DNA from: Arthrobacter sp. CJ23 | GTDB taxonomy: Bacteria; Actinomycetota; Actinomycetes; Actinomycetales; Micrococcaceae | NCBI RefSeq assembly: GCF_024741795.1 | Contig: NZ_CP102950.1 | Coordinates: 186,001-250,000, forward strand | Direction: 5' to 3' | Length of the DNA stretch: 64,000 nucleotides | Part shown: one piece after another, positions 34,501-36,898 of the stretch | How positions within the stretch are numbered: position 1 is the stretch's first letter | How the letters are laid out: the number at the start of each line of letters is the position of its first letter | Notes under the pieces: model-generated | Database searches by the model: none | What the model saw: only the letters and a program-made list of their open reading frames with translations | Told to the model about the DNA's origin: nothing | Program-made: the position numbers and the translations under genes

Positions 34501-36827
34501 ACGACCTCTCCAACGCCGATGAGCTGCTGACCAGCAACAACGGCCTCAACGACGTCCCGGACGGCGTGAACTCCAGCTACCAGGACCGCGTCTTCGGCGG
34601 CGCCGGCCTGGACATCCTGATCGGCAACACCGGCGGCGACCGGCTCATCGACTGGGTGGGCGAGTTCAACAGCTACCTCGTCCCGTTCTCGCCGTTCGGC
34701 ATCGCCACGGTCAGCCGCCAGGTGGAACCGCAGCTGCCCATGTTCCTGTACGCGCTGTCCCGCAGCCAGGGCGCAGACCCCACCCGCGCCGCGGACACCG
34801 GCAACGATCCCGTCCGCAACGGCGAACCCGACGGCGAGCTGGGCCTCATCACCCAGCACGACCACGGCCAGTGGCAGACGCAGACCGGCGGGCCCACGGA
34901 CCCGCAGGCCGGCAACATCCCGGGCGGACGCCGCGACACCCTGCGCGGTGCGGACTTCAACGACGGCACGCTCCAGGGCTTCGCCACCGACTCCGGCGCG
35001 TTCACCGTCCAGGACGGCCTGCTCAAGGTGACGGCCACGGGCTGGGGACAGGACGCCGTCGCGGTCTGGTACTCGGACGCCTACAAGTCGGTCTACTACG
35101 AGCTCGCCGCGAAGATCTCCATGGACAAGGCGGTGGGCGGCTGGAAGGCCAACGCGTTCATCGTCTTCGACTACTTCGCCCCGGAGGACTTCAAGTTCGC
35201 CGGCGTGGACGATTCGATCAACAAGATGGTGATCGGCCACCGCAACGCCGCCGGCTGGTGGTACGACGCCCAATCGGCGGTGCCCGGCTCGGTGAGCGCC
35301 GGCAAGTTCTACAACCTGGACGTGGTGGTGAACGGCCTGGTGGTCACCGTGACCATCGACGGCAAGAACGCCTTCAGCCACCAGTTCCCGGTGCGCTATG
35401 TGGACGGCGACGCCGTGGCCCTGAACAAGGGCCTGGTGGGCTTCGGTTCGCAGCAGGCCCGCGGCTGGTTCGACAACATTTCCCTGACGGTCATTTCGCC
35501 GGAAATCTCGCTGGACCGCACCGAATTCTTCGACGACGGCGTGGCCGAGGCGTTCACGCCGGTGGCCGGTTCGTGGAACACCGACACCGGCCGCTACGTG
35601 GGCAACGCCACCGCCGGAACGGTCGCCCTGGCGGCGGCCCAGTTCGGCAGCCTCGGCATCGACAGCCTCTCCTACGTGGAGGTGGAGGCCACGTTCCGGG
35701 CCCTCGGCGTCACCGGCACCATCTTCGACTACTACGCCGCCAACGACTACAAGTTCGTGGTCCTGGACATTCCCGGCCAGCGGATCCTGATCGGCCACGT
35801 CAGCCCGCGCAGCGGCCGGGTGGTGGACCAGGCGATCGCCCGGACCATCGCCGCAGGCAGCGAGCAGACGCTCAACCTGGTCCTCAAGGCCACCGTGGTG
35901 ACCCTGACGCTGAACGGCCAGGTGGTCACCAGCCGGGCCTTCAATTCCTCCGTGGCGGACGGCCGCACCGGCGTCCTCGGCAGCTCTGTTCCGGGCGCCG
36001 ACGCGGCCGCCTCCTTCGACCGCTTCCGCTTCCGCACCGACGACGATCAGTTCACCCCGCCCGCAGTCATCCAGCGTGAAGTGCGGATCGGCGACGCCAC
36101 CGTGGCCGAGGGCAACAGCGGCAGCAAGACCGTCACGCTGACCCTGAGCCTCGACCAGTCCCAGGGCACCCCGCTCACGGTGAACTGGAGGACGCTCGCC
36201 GGAACCGCAGGATCGGCCAGCGCGACGGCGGGAACGGATTTCCTGGCCGTGGCCTCGGGGACCGTGACCTTCGCGGCCAACAGCACCACGGCCACGCTCA
36301 CCGTGACCGTCTACGGTGACACGCTCTACGAACAGAACGAGCAGTTCATGGTCCAGCTCCTGGGCGGCCCGGACTTCAACCTCGCCGACGGCTACGGCCT
36401 GGTGACCATCACCAACGACGACGCCGCCCCCATAGCCGGGACGAGCGGCGGTGGAAGCGGAGCCGGGGGCGCCGCTTCCACCGCCGCCGCTCCCCCCACC
36501 AGCCCGCCGTCCACCACTGCGGAAGCTCTCTCACCCATGGCGGCCCCGGCCCCCGCTGCCGCCCCCGGTTCGGGCCCGCTGACCGTGAACCACCTGCCCG
36601 ACGGCGGTGTCAGCTTCACGGTCACAGGCGCCAACAACCGGGACTACTACACGGTCCGGGTCACCTGCGGGGATTACTCCACCACCCTCAATGTGGTGAT
36701 CGGAGCGGACGGCACCGGCACCACCCAGGCCGTCTACCCGCCGTCGGGCAGCTGCACGGCCACGCTGGAAATCCCCAAGCAGATCAACCGCCCCCGCGTC
36801 CTGGCCACCATCACGTTAACGGTCTGA
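7545..36827 (+). CDS. Giant secreted multi-repeat RTX/adhesin-like protein (about 9,760 aa)
   Basis: One uninterrupted frame of about 29.3 kb. I chose ATG 7545 because GAGG lies 8 nt upstream and it places a signal peptide at the N-terminus (RR, then VSVAVALCMVVAFNL, and Ala-rich cleavage region near residue 44). Visible order: HEYGHIAG (161-168), a zinc-protease-like HExxHxxG motif; Pro/Ala/Glu linker (197-301); beta-repeats of the type SVGIGAxVAxNxV over about residues 525-4490; inserted module arrays (about 1673-1842, 2848-3025, 3485-3667, 4495-4915); more beta-rich sequence; a triple Calx-like region (about 6800-7440); five DGF modules; RTX-type Asp/Gly repeats (about 8085-9030); two LamG-like domains; a Calx-beta domain; and a Cys-containing C-terminal domain. 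There is no LPXTG motif or C-terminal membrane anchor. Role inferred: surface or matrix adhesin; calcium binding likely. Function unproven. Confidence 0.9.
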   Translation: MTSSVLGNALRRTVSVAVALCMVVAFNLPAANPLISGANQAATAQSPNGQSPAAQAPASPSLGSVLFAGEHQDAAHSAAAQAGATITAADLGAVQGSAAAQWPGWAVGGAAVFLQDLPGDALAITSGNSIAVDPTAAGWGWSATLGAPAPGTMDLLTVLAHEYGHIAGFADIEGGADLMTRTLSPGERRSNSAERMYPAPAPAPEPAPAPAPAAEPVPAVDPATAPAPEPAPAAEPVPAPGPGTSPEPATGVSTTASGTGEPAPAAEPVPAAAAETTPAPEASAPAPAEAAPAAVPAAPVPWIVTMTATAATLVFNADGTATFAGETRELATVTAISVTGTAGDDTFTVNRGANNPAITVTFDGAAGFDTLVTAGTTASSNSVATDPHSGTIWLDATVIHYLNIEPIVSGDASNAVYELTSGDDVATLTLNGGGLLELSGATFETVAFAAPTASLTIKGGTGKDKITLSGTIALMAAWLLIQMEIIEVADDAVITTTGDVTLEAADSVTGGPDLDCLLALATHCTDVAVTINGGNISANNLNLTATSTVVPDASHFSAYAVNVDSKAAVEVTGNALLAAVGAVVMSATSTVGPVTLNKDYGDLAIISSDATVTVGGSAVVTAGSNVTMTSTSTVDAGATPGAAGKDEGEADSSGNSSFDASVAILTVTAKSITKVTGTAHLEVVGDLALAAVNHATLTATGDASDANSGAGVAVANLNQTTTAFIDSSSTAPTTAAKLDITADSEATNTSASKAGVEGSTQNDKDPNDAERGNGQANTADGNIGIAGALSVNVLDSTTGAHISGARVNTTGAQTIHAGSKNNATANANGSTTSGSGLGVGVAVGINVVTLLTEAYLAGGAILNAGGVILEAFGPSAGKNAFTTNATSGAGGDATVGVAGSLALNLITATTLANVRGAGANINGSDLTQTAKANHENKAKAEAKQDGGGSVGIGASVAISVINNIVEAGLAVNGILTAAKKLAMNATTTDATTTEASGGAAGGSTAVLTGVVGITISNIKSSASVNRGASLAATGDITGKADQTATVETKALGSTTAGAGATLGAAISFALTSAEHLVDSSLYRNTTSGGLISMEADGTSTTATTATASAAGAKGGDSAGGKDSSNKDSKEKSDAQLGFADSKSTSTNSNGTSTPAAKNEDGTTVTVAAAIALNLVTSTTTALAVAALGQPAIVVAAAGAVTFKALNNTDAKAVADGSASDGSSVTIGAGLAINKVILRNEASIGVGTAVTAAGLNLTAEMRSLGGGSDTTHAFEADAKAGASGSSGNLGVAGAFALNIVDQSTLATIHADPTPAPQAPAAPGVAVLAGGAVGMTANSNSTSNAKAKASQSGSGTVGIGAAFALNLVNDTVYSGIDQVGDPTRGPPLTGAGTVTIAATTAHTLTTTAESGSAGGTVSITPAIAITIANILSSASLGASATALTATGAVDAQATQTVKATTTAKGDTKVGSTAGIGVSLALAIIDNDVDSGSARSITAGGAISFKATGTSDTTTTAEASAKGASPSEGSDGGGKDVNQKADANLGQAKGTQSSETGKTSSTSSTPKAASNEDGGSSVSIAGAIAINVVDTSSRAWFANGVAISSAGIVTLKSLANTDVLANAKGDSAADASVGIGAGVAVNKVDIHNRAVTGTATITGTGLVLTAALTGGDSNDVVRRWTGTEWKTIESGAELPGPSKDDLAYVKTNGGTGGNDGIYKFGGSDWTLDEDVTIASGAEFPGSPASGDYFLLTTANDGHPRNSVYKYDGSEWDFVTADTYGQKAELPKNDIEENDWFQLTAQDGSNAPGFYKRNGSQQWILQSVTLTDGDRFPASPSVDQLFRLWEHEVSATARAGASKASSVGIAGALALNILSSTTEAVLQAGATATLSSAAVVISALANEYDLAKASGKAEVGSATGVGASVALQIIHDNVVRAEAANASALSGGTTVTVDALGFREIVTKAEGGTAGGTAVTPVVALLVSVNDDVTARIGTSGTALTATGAIKVTATHVNVIYTEGNAEAAGKDTAVGIDIAVNAVVGWDTLAEIARNVTGSSVDVLAVSVIRSESRSVASASGSEDSEDSGDSKANGQANGDNPNTQGTKSSTAGMPSSSGGTSGSNGANGANGQQSSQSGSSGSSTGVAAAIAVNWVVATSTARITANRTVTATNGAVTVRTTFLLRANAFGMGSAIDLDTDGTRVGATIGLNVQDVTNEASIGAGAHVTGQADITVEATVPVPDADDDPFNAGTPSYNDFIVWSFAAAGGKSTSVAGSAAVQILLLTSKAWVGAGAELDAPAGGITIGAYLPIRFQNLAIAGALSTSSGTAVGASFSVNWIELQTKAWIDSTAVTHTKVDAGGATSVTARTSLNPLIPDLPEPLKGKVDWLKLNSVAIAGGASSGGAAVTGGFVVEIISLDTQAWIANGAWINQEGSTGGAGQSITVRATDHIRIVDIGGALALSQDSAGVGLTVVVIIVNSNVRAWVGDSAQLRAGGSVTVEAKASEDWFVLAVAGAVSANSAGVSGSVLVFVFNQGGSSPMVQASVGNSDVHAAGAVQVKASRSITGAFSSGNLSIGGGSAGVGASAVVIVRGSNVEARVLGGADVQSGGTGLLISAVQSGDFTLVAVAGAGGNSAGVAGAVVVNVLNNSTKAHLDGATSAPTTHIAVLAQDTTTILSLAGQLTIGGTAGIGAGVDVEVITKDTQAWLAKTAAVVGTGNLTVDAVSSEDITSISLGGGFAGTAAVNINAAVAAVNVTTKAFIADGTSAADAASVAVDGSVRIAATETLDLNVIGGNISGGGTAAVGASVAVPVTSKETHAWIGNWASVAAKGGTPLAASSGTYTVTTKDMRFTPADINTGTDTVTLANHGFQNGDVVYYDAGCATLPACGAAGLTHREQAYFIVGATANTFQVSLSKGGAAVNITGQGSSGNQRFYKADEANVTADSTPRFNPITTVNSGTDQITFNLGGVANDDAVVYSSGGGAAIGGLVDGGTYFISDVAGNTFKLRNKKSTEAGSAVIDISIVGMTALELGRAHSLAKSGTAPSGDPSSFGPRAILAGTDAGFRGVAVTANNSDNIGAFGIGFAIGGTAGVAVTGSVTVNTVHTSAHIGANAAINCGATCATTVTGANGGQSVRVAAANQYYSLGIAAALAIGGTAGVAVPVAVRVANIDTYAYIGTGATVRALNNIEVTAQGKGTVVSVAAGAGGGTVGVAGTVGVTVLNVNTFACTGTPGGSDAFECTGNGATLRAGNNVVVSAQDDTKAVLLTIAMAGGLVGVGAAVGVAVMNKKVQAYLGGNGAVTALASGAAIGGVSDGSVSGSGFGRQGFSGVIVRADSSEDIFGLAPAIGGGFVGVAGGVQVTLLTVLVKAFIKDGGTVDSSAGVNVSATDRFKSLTIAGGIAGGFVGVAGGVDIGVANNSVVAELGAGLTVTASGNVEVYAVSKKDVSTFAVSAAGGFVGVAAAVSVWTIGTTATGGYHAADGGDDRGAWDSGTSYRQGDVVSYNGKRYSAKVDNTLTGAGNNPEANPTQWLGAQSALGRGDYSASAVYNKGDEVHLAGHYYTATEDGVQGIDPFADTLSYTDDGSYWKRGGSLGSATQGGEAAQGGSGGYKDNTLTGSTASAAAPDPWSNATSYDEGERVSFGGRTFAARHNVASGGSDPTVASTDWREISGSETKTNDRLAGHLGGVSGTISGAAPAQNPTTQALAAPATGGTTARVGATIVAGGHIHVKANDRLLVLGVAGAAAAGAVGIGVSVLVLNIKSKTEAAVLSTARLSAGNQIVVSASMDEDSVAIGFAGGAGLVGISGQVVVVNDSGVQNAHIDGGAQVREAGSGVTVASTADRNLETYTIAAAIGAIGAGISVSVINISGDNTASTGSVAVAADGPVSGFNSTVTDNITANALAVSAAGGIGAIGGVVAFVSLVGTASASASPVGTIGAGGVHVTATGTRTMTSRVLNVTVGAVAIGLTVARVNSGRHLEALVGGNITTAGAVESRATASNSAVLKAPGVAVGAAAIAITVVFAELSGHTSAKATGTVSGASAIDVVATAANTSDARVELYSGSLLGLSGAWASSKITSGAYILAIAEAGSSLGSVGAIMIKASTQGQGNLATSTIDSASVAGLADLKAFVAIGAVRNETRATLDGAVTGAGSLTVRADSHNTAFADILTGSVALASLAIGLADASVTGGTVASGAGSIAAAGADIGFTATSVNQSTAKSNVMTGGILLGVAVGAPNADISAPTRAQWDGTVTAGANMTVEADATNTAKSTLKVLSTGLGSVTGGAANATIAAATVTSAIVGGTAKISGLTAKLLVYAHAVNRAIAVAGGKGFGGISIGVIFPAAVDRAVTKAELNGDVGATHVDPAVGTVGDAGAAEVEVKAVADDATKSSVDSLSVGLVAVSASTAEARTETVVAAKFGGGKVTASGNVTLFAQSKTDADSFASAVSGGLIDIQAGFTAESHDNPDIFATVTGGFVQAGGVLSITALHGIIPGSVSDGTITGINCNGADTICFSAAHGIDTGSIVTYSAPATGNPLVDNGTIPNPFAIGGLGDGRTYGVISVDGTTLRLGEQFDAANPNDPDIPYDGQLIQLDTGSLYFPNGHNFLTGDRVVYNCGAGGTALGTTPAGGLVCGASYYVFVVDSYRIRLSTSLLDDDGFIVRSFTPDASTLTGGNTINVGSHSGLVEGQGVVYYAPAVVEFKSTLIDINTDGSGQLEVDGDGKIVRDSGWNTIYAPFHGWSNGDAVVYTVTDPSMAIGGLVNGATYYVLTADPDGGCPFFCPLGASGPHMIRLATSLCHTGLGTKDVDPGPGVDLQPCGAGDIQAISISTITNPMNANFFKAIIADHTLRRVGYETIGLVEGNMYYVHLIDDADDDKIQLRDAAGNTVGGLSTKLGSHVLRNQGIAVTGPGTGSQQLYIDLAPGTTMSGSPHQMMGVGGPGSPSATGVNGVVEATSTGIGGGLFRFSDVFSETNVTIDLTVDVQSGTLRGGAVVIDGRSYLRTATSSIGKGGGFLGFGASNAFMDAVNNVATKLADGATVFSSTDVQVTSFAMTSANGHAVNRTGGLIAGADTDVDAEIGYTVRTEIGGDIVANRSVLIGASAGYNGVAIASSGSGGLGTNSDANDDSGQGVGIGREHAATVDAVLLGTASLRGAAVQVAAGSGVRWNIDLSDGSIDAVNETVRALAASTADAYALGADSDASAYVSVNDNVTVTLSAASYVEGDAVTIRAQHANLNLTADASANCGCGGGDTDAYAEVKFTGDSRVNGVDESVIRTAELVVSALTSFDRLYVRAHRSGGFFDVGSSDSDIQYKPKRDILWESTVYLLGEPNPVLIVDATGKIIAKTYNVTVRASEFGPALNIGDTIAGGTIWIDPIIYDELPAALFEANAAGSACDDDCNGLIHGSLGIFYMQETWNSVLIRNSSEKSIFLKGTTDPQSVSINTLNSHLSTTPEAVISVSVDNGPHAPPATQWFWHVHHIFPATDVVIESLRPTAATGFNLTIDGDIRNIIGNTHLTNQRGSILRGTDGGSETFYSNTITLDSELGSLGTVPNPLTLVLFQIFHTGEVGVPAVLKPVALDAEAGQDLYLDLTVLRRDSLTANTGAINPVIGPVKAGHDAVVILRDSAEGINGPAIGDINVDIYTPNNKPAPYGSGSVLSSVPTTCFFRPDGPLCTGGADAPVTVGGAVVAVAFGADLTPINANYTFSDIRAGHNIAIFHPSPATAITIKAFTDVDGQWTDDETGATHGVTDGSGKIDVLNNGNIWVIEQSGKGDLRVGHIHSTGLCTGAAALCANPIPADVRLDSPRRILDAELDSGVLDTDDDGILVDAYDLDVSGVQNGVDVTGRNITLTAGDNGLGEAGSVSGTGGIGLPDNFLEIQADAVGGFPDVAKGLLNAHDLAADDDKTLGIYLDQVAGDLRIGVVETAGDDSLSTGNVSLRSRAGSIIDGAANGAGDAAADVLGQTIDIDAHGGSIGTAAKDLDIDSLRGSPFACTNANCANNTGLLNNGTSDAGLAAAADDVALEAGTGIYLTETDAYLRLLLAHAVTGNIRITVRESAELDEDLFLIRNGSANFAEDNTTVPGNDADHLRSVPVGTVFAETGSVDLRVGDDLTFHQNTQVLANLGIDVRGDFGNADTGGTLAVPDPEYGSSMILRGRIIADCVVTAGDATGDPMGSCAPSAANPAADRQTHIWGGSDVDLIQLGDPSGLDLAQTTNPALNKEQLGDAGYIFLGSKTTVHGNATAASGTADGEDRITVWYLQSMDVVTSPTGLADPALTGTGAGHTLTLDGQGESDHYAVYTNGSHGNVRNYVINVLDTGAPDAGVDELAIYGYNNTAAAYNGYLPGTTSNAATDDIFLLRALKCIDNESPFTLSAGVPSGCLSPTETADHPAFVALLAGSLAADGGIGSYRDRIAGNEPSALVQRINYDTALNGRITVFGEGGNDAFYVDDTSATITLDGGAGNDVFQIGQIFGTQRDGQNAPDGGALLPADTFPALVPTTRGWLTPGAHAPLLATGGTGNDQFTVYSNQAEIQLNGDDNNDIFIVRAFAIAAVCDTDADSIAGCGLSDVTFVPAGGTFPTTVAFGSCVISGSYTRYDRNGDGVCNNADAHTTFNHLAGSNIDLDNTMWEDDIIPLDANGVAVPVIGLGFSTSRPLDIRSGGGEDEVQYNVNAPVNVDGGTGFDKLVILGTEFADDFAITDKGIFGAGLNVKYTTIEVVEVDGLEGDDQFFVQSTAYGVAYRIIGGLGSDMISVTGDVTADIVTRELEGLSGAVDHIVTSPTDPGYDGLTADGVPYNLATQDRGIVVIREGTGGTRVREGGAGTDVIKSYAYYTVELAVAPTSNVYVTVSAAFPPSQEADGSLINPAPLPNGLGDTVWLCVGTADTQCDEFAEFQRHYVVNGAVVDENGRAVTLTFTNGTWNVPQRVYLWAVDDPRAEGDRTVVLQHSVISQDARFHRAAVRQVNALVYDNDTPGVYVTEVEPGGAALDGRTLVIEGSALTQRTDDLLLTLAKAPAAGDTIWVKIWMDADSQRLIQLDFSLVPAGRWLAFSDGNGGTYYSVSFNAGNWNVPLRIVVNARPNSDPGDPLTAVINYELDTLLTAPAAAAAYPFPNLRSGLQRTDVLVYDDETPNVVSIPTGTDTVVIQCGNTACTIPGGTDGYTIRLTKAPNGDVRIALIPDGLVDVVSVGGTAVTPADYQVIGGDIPARAFLGALAIAGSTISRANGSDLGSFSDEGFAAGQRITISGCGATIFTILSVALDGKSMVLSSAPACAGGTGTSINRLTRSGVWDGTATTEFVDGAWRLVRPIAGPTGGSWLADGFSEGQWVEICQAGSCIRAKIAVIRGDNAGHDEKLELRDFLLSGDSLAGFGAGAFTVVRIAAVATFNAANWYQERFIELEADIAYEQPLQRQGVKIFPVSQHLVSRLRGPLAVEGGVTGADRSLQLGLKLPGEQDGPLFAIATQAPESKQIDILNIYNDSSQANGRGVMNSTSIKGFNMAKDLDFGAAYGGAEGQTFGEPQVFPGGISYGTVQFVDGQFVSNDAKSTIEIFNLMLGYGNDRLDIQGTLQPDDAVKLTGTVVLAASAGQFGSTHRLSRPAPFDWKAQGFLIGQPVTISGLAGTWKVVGFGDDDPMDTTDNTVMYLLQLSGTVAGASTALRTVIAADVPVTFTGAVTTVPNAQNDGGTVTRAGGSWIADGFVAGQLVMIQGVTGAWRLTAVSALTLTLARGDALPALSGSYNVFVPGPHGGLTTVHGGGNSFMQNVFEMERSAPGVGNGVGAPAGTGLVLTRQDGLPWGLTSYLPGSGYFALDPYGHGPQHIQLAGESFTRMILGFGNAACPFEDPFPHCGEGSVMYLSGPVYGGPTAVLPTDVHVAKPVALTASGTMQLHTDYLLRTDGGSFLADGFKVGMQVRISGLAGPFTIKALTASTMTFWNAALQPTVHLNAAGVAIWDAPAFTVTGYDATRDGGLLIGGDVITVCNIVNPIDGVPCDLNATAGPGSPLVVYGDTSQDGVWYSGRPYDVLGMEFGPKPFDPFVHIPDAENEDDEWMLGLANWYDYAGNDVIDASGLFAHLTAAQLPTVGFTAFGGLGDDLIIGSQAGDHLAGGSGDDEIRGLRGVDHIYGDSGVNVNVFTRALDIAVVDQSPRPSVTGAGFLNNGTTIQPYASPVRDDLLMAGRDLLFGEGAGTVGSAPESAYDDIIFGDHGAILQNVADPNEPDARLQKIQTTALATVLAVESRNLQRGADDTIFGNLGRDLIIGGAGHDMADGDEADDLVLGDNAYLLRTDFLSYHFQTLCGTLLYSRSDQANACVGAVNQDNSGLLLVDGTPRAYRDPDGAPWWAEYDVTNLFHDFASDQGSKWAGSNGHDYLAGSQGHDVILGQLGNDVIQGDGGIELAFARMVDDATLSYHVGASRTPLGCTGTPGNVVCDFTGVLTVIASFEAASDGEDYLEGNAGNDVVFGGLGQDDIVGGSSDFFSLTTPELRPDGLPFPALAYLPGDDRGADLLFGGAGTQIAINNQVSGIAGTPGLAGGILADNTLPANMHARDADTIVADNGRIIRIVGVNHTDINPSGVAGAANYVTFNYDNYGTGPVSLKLVVRGVHLLDYTPGGPDFVPANFGQGAGSSCNGSPTQPTCSLILDTATGTWKYLQIGGRDEVHGESGDDTVHTGADHDAIYGDAQDDDLIGGWGNDWISGGTGTDGILGDDGRIFTSRNTGCSTASSAVCTQLSEPLYGVYKFRTVDPDTRTSEGDVLNEFIYTPGQVQTATINVAGQLAKAVDLTPYNLGDNVNASQHHVADQPLFDANNSDDIIFGGWGGDFIHGGAGDDAISGSEALSTSYAQHFDANGNPVGLELIDFLHPYNPGDVLHFGADTNAWHSNNHNMGRLGEFLLYDEYDPRRVVLFNTDGSVWKGATPPWTRQFFLNNDAASGNWVTACIAVDNQGNCTGTITNQPSDGDDAIFGDLGNDWSVGGTGKDTIWAGWGNDLSNADELLTSNNGLNDVPDGVNSSYQDRVFGGAGLDILIGNTGGDRLIDWVGEFNSYLVPFSPFGIATVSRQVEPQLPMFLYALSRSQGADPTRAADTGNDPVRNGEPDGELGLITQHDHGQWQTQTGGPTDPQAGNIPGGRRDTLRGADFNDGTLQGFATDSGAFTVQDGLLKVTATGWGQDAVAVWYSDAYKSVYYELAAKISMDKAVGGWKANAFIVFDYFAPEDFKFAGVDDSINKMVIGHRNAAGWWYDAQSAVPGSVSAGKFYNLDVVVNGLVVTVTIDGKNAFSHQFPVRYVDGDAVALNKGLVGFGSQQARGWFDNISLTVISPEISLDRTEFFDDGVAEAFTPVAGSWNTDTGRYVGNATAGTVALAAAQFGSLGIDSLSYVEVEATFRALGVTGTIFDYYAANDYKFVVLDIPGQRILIGHVSPRSGRVVDQAIARTIAAGSEQTLNLVLKATVVTLTLNGQVVTSRAFNSSVADGRTGVLGSSVPGADAAASFDRFRFRTDDDQFTPPAVIQREVRIGDATVAEGNSGSKTVTLTLSLDQSQGTPLTVNWRTLAGTAGSASATAGTDFLAVASGTVTFAANSTTATLTVTVYGDTLYEQNEQFMVQLLGGPDFNLADGYGLVTITNDDAAPIAGTSGGGSGAGGAASTAAAPPTSPPSTTAEALSPMAAPAPAAAPGSGPLTVNHLPDGGVSFTVTGANNRDYYTVRVTCGDYSTTLNVVIGADGTGTTQAVYPPSGSCTATLEIPKQINRPRVLATITLTV
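7980..8110 (+). other. HExxHxxG metallopeptidase-like motif in the giant protein
   Basis: Residues MDLLTVLAHEYGHIAGF contain HExxHxxG (His161, Glu162, His165, Gly168), resembling the zinc site of matrixin/serralysin-type metzincins, followed by FADIEGGADLMT. The third zinc ligand, usually His or Asp two residues beyond Gly, could be Asp171. The surrounding domain is only about 120 residues, so it may be a degenerate or processed protease domain. Confidence 0.55.
8133..8446 (+). repeat. Pro/Ala/Glu-rich linker of the giant protein
   Basis: About 105 residues dominated by PAPEPAPAP and AAEPVPA units. This is typical of an extended wall-spanning spacer between a signal/protease-like head and the extracellular repeats. 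Confidence 0.85.
12562..13070 (+). repeat. Array of four W/Y-containing modules inserted in the giant protein
   Basis: Four consecutive units of about 40 residues, each with a pattern like '(Y/R)k(y/f)dGSeW...vt...ga(e/r)lP..P...D.f.L': RRWTGTEWKTIESGAELP, YKFGGSDWTLDEDVTIASG, YKYDGSEWDFVTADTYGQ and YKRNGSQQWILQSVTLTDG. The pattern resembles tail-fibre or carbohydrate-binding modules and interrupts the beta-repeats cleanly. Confidence 0.6.
16085..16620 (+). repeat. 'NGDVVYY' modules of the giant protein (first block)
   Basis: Two units with the pattern 'DTVTLANHGFQNGDVVYY ... GLxxxxxYFI(V/S)xxxxNTFxLx'. The same module recurs at 21030-22290. Comparable modules occur in other bacterial giant surface proteins. 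Function unknown. Confidence 0.6.
17998..18545 (+). repeat. Three CBM5/12-like chitin/cellulose-binding modules in the giant protein
   Basis: Three units follow the CBM5/12 pattern W...xYxxGdxVxYxGkxYxA: WDSGTSYRQGDVVSYNGKRY, YSASAVYNKGDEVHLAGHYY and WSNATSYDEGERVSFGGRTF. The first and third end in W (TQWLG, TDWRE). They suggest binding to chitin, cellulose or peptidoglycan. Confidence 0.65.
21030..22290 (+). repeat. 'GDxVVY' modules of the giant protein (second block)
   Basis: Four or five units such as HNFLTGDRVVYNCG...YYVFVVDSYRIRLS and HGWSNGDAVVYTVTD...GLVNGATYYVLTAD...IRLATS. They share the slot '(G)DxVxY...GLxxGxxYyVxxxdxxxixLa' with the block at 16085. Confidence 0.6.
27955..29860 (+). 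repeat. Three Calx-like 'AP...NWNxP' units in the giant protein
   Basis: Units of about 200 residues with the recurrent strings FTNGTWNVPQRVYLWAVDD, FNAGNWNVPLRIVVNARPN and FNAANWYQERFIELEADI, each after 'LT(L/V)A(K)AP...V.V'. Connecting segments read LVYDNDTPGVYVTE and LVYDDETPNVVSIP. The layout recalls calcium-binding Calx-beta domains. Confidence 0.6.
29205..31370 (+). repeat. Five 'DGFxxGQ' modules in the giant protein
   Basis: Units include GSFSDEGFAAGQRITISG, GSWLADGFSEGQWVEICQ, DWKAQGFLIGQPVTISG, GSWIADGFVAGQLVMIQG and GSFLADGFKVGMQVRISG, each followed by a strand ending 'TLTL' or similar. They are unevenly spaced along the segment. I do not recognise a named family. Confidence 0.6.
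31800..34640 (+). repeat. RTX/haemolysin-type Asp-Gly nonapeptide repeats of the giant protein
   Basis: Blocks of the calcium-binding GGxGxDxxx type: GLGDDLIIGSQAGDHLAGG, LGRDLIIGGAGHDMADGD, GNAGNDVVFGGLGQDDIVGG, GDAQDDDLIGGWGNDWISGG and GGTGKDTIWAGWGND. They alternate with non-repeat loops. RTX domains fold on calcium outside the cell, but Gram-positive examples of this size without a type I secretion system nearby are unusual. Confidence 0.82.
34950..36045 (+). repeat. Two LamG/concanavalin-like domains of the giant protein
   Basis: A tandem pair of about 180 residues each. Both contain a '(F/I)FDYFAPxDFKF / IFDYYAANDYKF' strand, then 'MVIGHRN / ILIGHVS', a 'GKFYNLDVVVNGLVVTVTIDG / NLVLKATVVTLTLNG' pair and 'WFDNISL / SFDRFRF' at the end. 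This is a protein- or sugar-binding jelly-roll fold. Confidence 0.7.
36076..36425 (+). other. Calx-beta domain of the giant protein
   Basis: The pattern is classical: DATVAEGNSGSKTVTLTLSL, TVNWRTLAGTAG, GTDFLAVASGTVTFAANST, and D...YEQNEQFMVQLLGG...ITNDDA. These acidic loops bind calcium in Calx-beta domains. Confidence 0.85.
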
Positions 36828-36898
36828 GCAACCCAGTTGGGGCCACGCGGGGGCGGGGATAATTCGTGATGGGTGGGATCATCGCGCAGAATGTGCTC

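Noticed and set aside
36866..36898. Longer LacI regulator 1 starting at GTG 36866 or ATG 36869
   Set aside because: The added residues are not LacI-like and overlap a probable -10 box, although a weak GGGG lies upstream; kept only as an alternative.
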